A stretch of DNA of 64,000 bases from Ilyonectria destructans (Eukaryota; Ascomycota; Sordariomycetes; Hypocreales; Nectriaceae): contig JAHEWK010000003.1 in the NCBI GenBank assembly GCA_020740775.1, forward strand, positions 1,612,001-1,676,000, written 5' to 3'. Shown here one piece after another: positions 63,879 to 64,000 of the stretch (the stretch's first letter is position 1; every line of letters starts with the position of its first letter). The notes under the pieces were generated by a model that saw only the letters and a list, made by a program, of their open reading frames with translations, made no database searches and was not told the origin of the DNA. The position numbers and the translations under genes were made by a program.

Positions 63879-64000
63879 TCAATCATCATCGCAACGGCAT
63901 GGATACTTGGCCCACTTGTCAACCACACCGTCCCACTCGGACATGACTGCCCATTGCATATCGCCAGCAACTCGGTCAAGAGGCAACTGGCGTGTCTCGT
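63879..64000 (-). CDS. 3' end of a gene leaving the window
   Basis: The minus strand is open from the window edge to a TGA at 63881-63879 and reads like a real C-terminus (RQLPLDRVAGDMQWAVMSEW, then KWAKYPCRCDDD). Only about 40 codons are visible, so no family can be assigned. Confidence 0.35.
   Translation of the reverse strand, partial: ETRQLPLDRVAGDMQWAVMSEWDGVVDKWAKYPCRCDDD

Noticed and set aside
1..64000. CRISPR arrays, operons or bacterial origins
   Set aside because: The window is eukaryotic. Repeats found are coding minisatellites or dispersed elements without spacer structure.

Overview
The window is nuclear DNA of a filamentous ascomycete (Pezizomycotina). The evidence is short introns of about 45-95 bp with GTAAGT-like donors and CTRAY branch sites, a Pol III tRNA-Ser with an intron one base 3' of the anticodon, and typical fungal families: 2EXR proteins, an NLR/STAND receptor, Acyltransferase_3, GT32, a Dal5-type MFS carrier and a plastocyanin-like secreted cupredoxin. 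A sordariomycete is likely, but I cannot fix the genus. Genes are sparse, several are broken, and some gene-poor stretches are rich in AT and TpA. Together this suggests an accessory region touched by RIP-like mutation.

Layout. 0.6-9 kb: a decayed cysteine-rich gene, a 2EXR relic beside an intact 2EXR gene, a FAR1-like DNA-binding protein, an orphan, and an APH-type pseudokinase. 9.5-12.3 kb: a 912-residue secreted protein built from near-identical 34-residue cysteine repeats. 12.3-17.5 kb: no gene seen. 17.5-31 kb: a membrane acyltransferase, tRNA-Ser(GCT), two orphans, a truncated aldo-keto reductase head-to-head with a lone peptidyl-carrier domain, a GT32 glycosyltransferase and a mucin-like membrane protein. 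31.4-34.8 kb: a six-exon NLR with a lipase-like N-terminus, NB-ARC and near-identical TPRs. 35-43.4 kb: tRNA-Thr(AGT), a mutated copy of it, several coding relics (one HET-like), a secreted orphan and one copy of a 188-bp dispersed repeat.

43.4-49.4 kb is the clearest metabolic unit. A zinc alcohol dehydrogenase is divergent from an acyl-CoA ligase ending in AKL (peroxisomal signal), followed by an ACAD10/11-type acyl-CoA dehydrogenase. This looks like oxidation and peroxisomal beta-oxidation of an alcohol, aldehyde or carboxylic acid. 50-57.7 kb: a frameshifted secreted cysteine-rich gene, an orphan with a C-terminal NLS, a second 2EXR gene and an MFS transporter. 57.7-64 kb: a second copy of the dispersed repeat with 15-bp flanking duplications, a secreted cupredoxin, a crotonase with an unexpected signal peptide, and the 3' end of a gene leaving the window.

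Exon boundaries were set by hand from splice signals and reading-frame continuity. They fit in phase, but no transcript data were available. Family names come from motif recognition, not database searches.
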